A program made the translations under genes and the position numbers. DNA of 7,177 nt, taken from NCBI GenBank assembly GCA_021731205.1, contig JAKFXV010000194.1, positions 1 through 7,177 of the forward strand. Reading direction: 5' to 3'. The notes below the pieces were generated by a model. That model was not told the origin of the DNA. It ran no database searches and was given only the letters and a program-made list of their open reading frames with translations. Position 1 is the first letter of the stretch. Every line of letters starts with the position of its first letter. The stretch is from Nocardioides sp. Its GTDB lineage: Bacteria; Actinomycetota; Actinomycetes; Propionibacteriales; Nocardioidaceae. Positions 5,351 to 7,177 of the stretch are shown here, in pieces.

Positions 5351-5974
5351 ATGAATGAGTCCCGCACTGTCACCACGACCGGGCAGGGGGTCGCGCGCGT
5401 GGTCCCGGACGCAGCAGTCGTCCGGGTGGCCGTCACCCATCGCGATGAGGGCGTCGCGGAGGCCTTCGCCGGCGTGGACGAGGCGGCACGGAGGGTGATC
5501 GAGGTCGCCCGCGATTTCACCGACCAGGCCAAGATCGCGTCCGCCGACCTCAACGTCCACCCGCGCCACGACAACCAGGGCCGCCCGGCCGGCTTCGAGG
5601 CCAGGCACGGCCTGGTCATCGCCTGCGCGAATCTCGCAGCGGCAGGTGCGCTGCTCGCGCACCTGGCCCGCCACGTCGGCAACGCGCTGAGTGTCGAGGG
5701 GCTCTCGCTGGAGGTGACCGACCGCGGGCCGGCGCTTCGCGAGGCAAGGGCCGCGGCCTTCGGCGATGCGAGAGCGCGAGCAGAGCACCTGGCCGGCCTG
5801 TGCGACGACAGCCTCGGCGTCGTCCTCGCAGTCACCGAGGGAGGCGGCGGTGGTGGCGGCTTCCGAGAGGCCTTCGCGGTCGCCAAGCTGGCGGACATGG
5901 CCATCGAGCCGGGAGAGTCCCAAGTGACTACGAGCGTGACCGTCACCTGGGCGCTGAGCGCCTCGAAGGACTAG
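5351..5974 (+). CDS. SIMPL (DUF541) domain protein, cytoplasmic
   Basis: Protein of 207 residues, recognised as a SIMPL/DUF541 family member. The opening TVTTTGQGVARVVPDAAVVRVAV (6-28, a GxG-x-v-PD strand) is the usual N-terminal signature. A helix with AFAGVDEAARRVI follows, then the strand SADLNVHPRHD. The C-terminal half carries the ALREARAAAFGDARARAEHLA helix that most members share, and the end has a TTSVTVTWAL strand. Residues 164-170 are seven glycines in the loop where family members often have a Gly/Pro-rich stretch. Most characterised relatives (for example BP26/OMP28-like proteins) are exported; this one has no signal peptide and appears cytosolic. The family has no single agreed biochemical function. 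ATG 5351 is preferred over an in-frame GTG at 5342, which lies inside the TAGGGT box. It follows metF by 33 bases and may be partly co-transcribed. Its stop overlaps that of the convergent gene. Confidence 0.82.
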   Translation: MNESRTVTTTGQGVARVVPDAAVVRVAVTHRDEGVAEAFAGVDEAARRVIEVARDFTDQAKIASADLNVHPRHDNQGRPAGFEARHGLVIACANLAAAGALLAHLARHVGNALSVEGLSLEVTDRGPALREARAAAFGDARARAEHLAGLCDDSLGVVLAVTEGGGGGGGFREAFAVAKLADMAIEPGESQVTTSVTVTWALSASKD

Positions 5975-7177
5975 CCCTCCCCGGTCGCCGGGCCGATCGC
6001 CTGGGCCACCAACGCAGCCGACAACCCGACGTACGGAACCCCGGCGCCGGGGTTGGCGTGGGCACCGGCGGCGTACACGCCGGGGATCGGCGTGGTCGGC
6101 CCCAGTCGGCGGGCGAGGGTGGCTCGGCCTCGCCACTGCACGCCGTACGCCGTGGAGGGCGCGGCGTCCACCCGCACCTCGATCTTTGAGCGCAGGTCGC
6201 AGCCGAGTCGGGCCAACCGCTCGACCGGATCGCCGCTACCCCGTGCGGACACCGTCACGGTGAGTGCGTCGTCATCGGCTTGCACACAGACCCAGTCGCG
6301 ATCCGCCGGGTCCCCGTGGAACACCGTTTCGCCGGCCGGTAGCCCGTGCGGCCCGTCGAGACCCAGGTGCACCACCGAGCCGGAGGTGGTCGGAGTGGTG
6401 CCGCGGACGTGGCCGCGTAGAGCAGGCAGGGTGCGGGGATCGATCGCGCAAACGGAGATCTCGCAGTCGATGTCCCCGTCGGACGTGCGAAGGGCCCGCA
6501 GCCTTCCGTTGATCACGACGAGATCGTGGACGCGCACTCCGGTCCGGACGCTCACCCCGCGCGTGGACAGTCGAGCCGCCAACGCCTCGGCGAGCCGGTG
6601 GAACCCGCCCGGGACGGTCCACAGGCCGAAGCGCTGGGCGACGTAGGCGTCCACGCCGATCCAGGCCGGTACGCGTTCGAGGTCGTGCCCCTGCTGCAGC
6701 GTGGGGAATGCGGCAACCGCACGCAGCCGCGGATCGGGCAACCCGCGACGGGTGGCCGCGGCCAGGGACTCGCGAGCGGTGAGCACTCCGCGGACCCGCG
6801 GATCCGCGAGCGCGGGATCGTAGGGGCGCTCGAGGAAGTCCCGGCGAAGCAGATCCCAGGTGTCCCCGAGCCCGCCGACATAGGAACACCACGCACTCCC
6901 GAGTCCGGGACCGAGCTCGTCGAAGGCGGCCAGCTGGGCTGCTCGCCCACTGGGTACGTCGACCCGGCTGCGGTCTGGGAACCGATGGTGACGGATCGGG
7001 TCGACCGGCACCAGCTCGAGCTCGGACTCGAGGGGTCGGCCGGTCTTGCGGAACAGATCGCGGAGTACGGCGGGCAGCAGTGTCGCGGGTGGCCCGGCCG
7101 ACCAGGTGTGGCCCGCCTTGGTGATCGGGCCGATCACGCCCCCCAGCCCCTCGGCGGCCTCGAGCAGAGTCACCCGA
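5971..7177 (-). CDS. CrtI-like FAD-dependent phytoene desaturase-family oxidoreductase (N-terminus beyond window)
   Basis: Partial gene with about 401 residues in the window. The first visible residues (RVTLLEAAEGLGGVIGP) are the second strand of an FAD-binding Rossmann fold, which in this family normally follows a GxGxxG motif about 20 residues earlier. That motif must lie past base 7177, so the GTG at 7171-7173 is an internal valine and not the start. The C-terminal family signature is clear: TPIPGVYAAGAHANPGAG then VPYVGLSAALVAQAI, the flavin-contacting end of CrtI-type proteins. An FAD-fold segment with GLWTVPGGFHRLAEALAARL and VRTGVRVHDLVV also fits. With the missing part the protein would be about 430-440 residues, shorter than classical CrtI (about 490-510). 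The substrate may be phytoene, another polyene or another isoprenoid. Its TAG stop is shared, in the palindrome CTAG, with the stop of the SIMPL gene. Confidence 0.82.
   Translation of the reverse strand, partial: RVTLLEAAEGLGGVIGPITKAGHTWSAGPPATLLPAVLRDLFRKTGRPLESELELVPVDPIRHHRFPDRSRVDVPSGRAAQLAAFDELGPGLGSAWCSYVGGLGDTWDLLRRDFLERPYDPALADPRVRGVLTARESLAAATRRGLPDPRLRAVAAFPTLQQGHDLERVPAWIGVDAYVAQRFGLWTVPGGFHRLAEALAARLSTRGVSVRTGVRVHDLVVINGRLRALRTSDGDIDCEISVCAIDPRTLPALRGHVRGTTPTTSGSVVHLGLDGPHGLPAGETVFHGDPADRDWVCVQADDDALTVTVSARGSGDPVERLARLGCDLRSKIEVRVDAAPSTAYGVQWRGRATLARRLGPTTPIPGVYAAGAHANPGAGVPYVGLSAALVAQAIGPATGEG

Noticed and set aside
5840..5860. Run of seven glycine codons in the SIMPL gene as a possible repeat expansion
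   Set aside because: Codons vary (GGA, GGC, GGT) and family members commonly have a glycine-rich loop here, so it is not a notable expansion.
5270..6136. 288-codon open frame on the minus strand, and a 230-codon frame at 5254-5946
   Set aside because: Both are antisense to the SIMPL gene and have biased composition typical of shadow frames in GC-rich DNA.
7171..7173. GTG as start of the CrtI-like gene
   Set aside because: It falls within the second strand of the FAD-binding fold, so the true start must be beyond the window edge.

Overview
The window is very GC-rich with tight gene packing, GTG starts and TANNNT -10 boxes directly before start codons. All of this points to a high-GC actinobacterium. 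The strongest lineage clue is synteny. As I remember the Mycobacterium tuberculosis map, pknL (Rv2176), Rv2175c, mptA (Rv2174), idsA2 (Rv2173) and the MTHFR-like Rv2172c lie together. The same block is here in the same relative orientations, except that mptA is absent and a barnase-type ribonuclease/barstar pair sits in its place. I cannot name a genus.

Layout from left to right. (1) Bases 1-1742, minus strand: a PknL-type Ser/Thr protein kinase with one membrane helix and extracellular PASTA repeats, cut at its C-terminus by the window edge. (2) Bases 1743-1907: a divergent intergenic region. (3) Bases 1908-3238, plus strand: a likely three-gene operon of an Rv2175c-family winged-helix protein with a four-unit tandem repeat at its N-terminus, a membrane-anchored or exported RNase Sa/barnase-like ribonuclease, and a cytoplasmic barstar-like inhibitor. 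(4) Bases 3269-4327, minus strand: a trans-polyprenyl diphosphate synthase. (5) Bases 4403-5317, plus strand: methylenetetrahydrofolate reductase (metF). (6) Bases 5351-5974, plus strand: a SIMPL/DUF541 protein. (7) Bases 5971-7177, minus strand: a CrtI-like FAD-dependent phytoene desaturase-family protein whose N-terminus runs off the right edge.

How the genes may work together: in mycobacteria PknL phosphorylates its divergent neighbour Rv2175c in the N-terminal tail, so the kinase and DNA-binding protein are probably a signalling pair here too. The RNase and barstar form a toxin/immunity pair and follow the regulator in one transcription unit, so a PASTA-kinase signal could in principle reach an RNase/inhibitor pair. 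That link is inference. The prenyl synthase and the CrtI-like protein may both serve isoprenoid or carotenoid metabolism, but they are separated by metF and the SIMPL gene. No stretch over 300 bases lacks a gene, and I saw no RNA genes, insertion sequences or CRISPR arrays.
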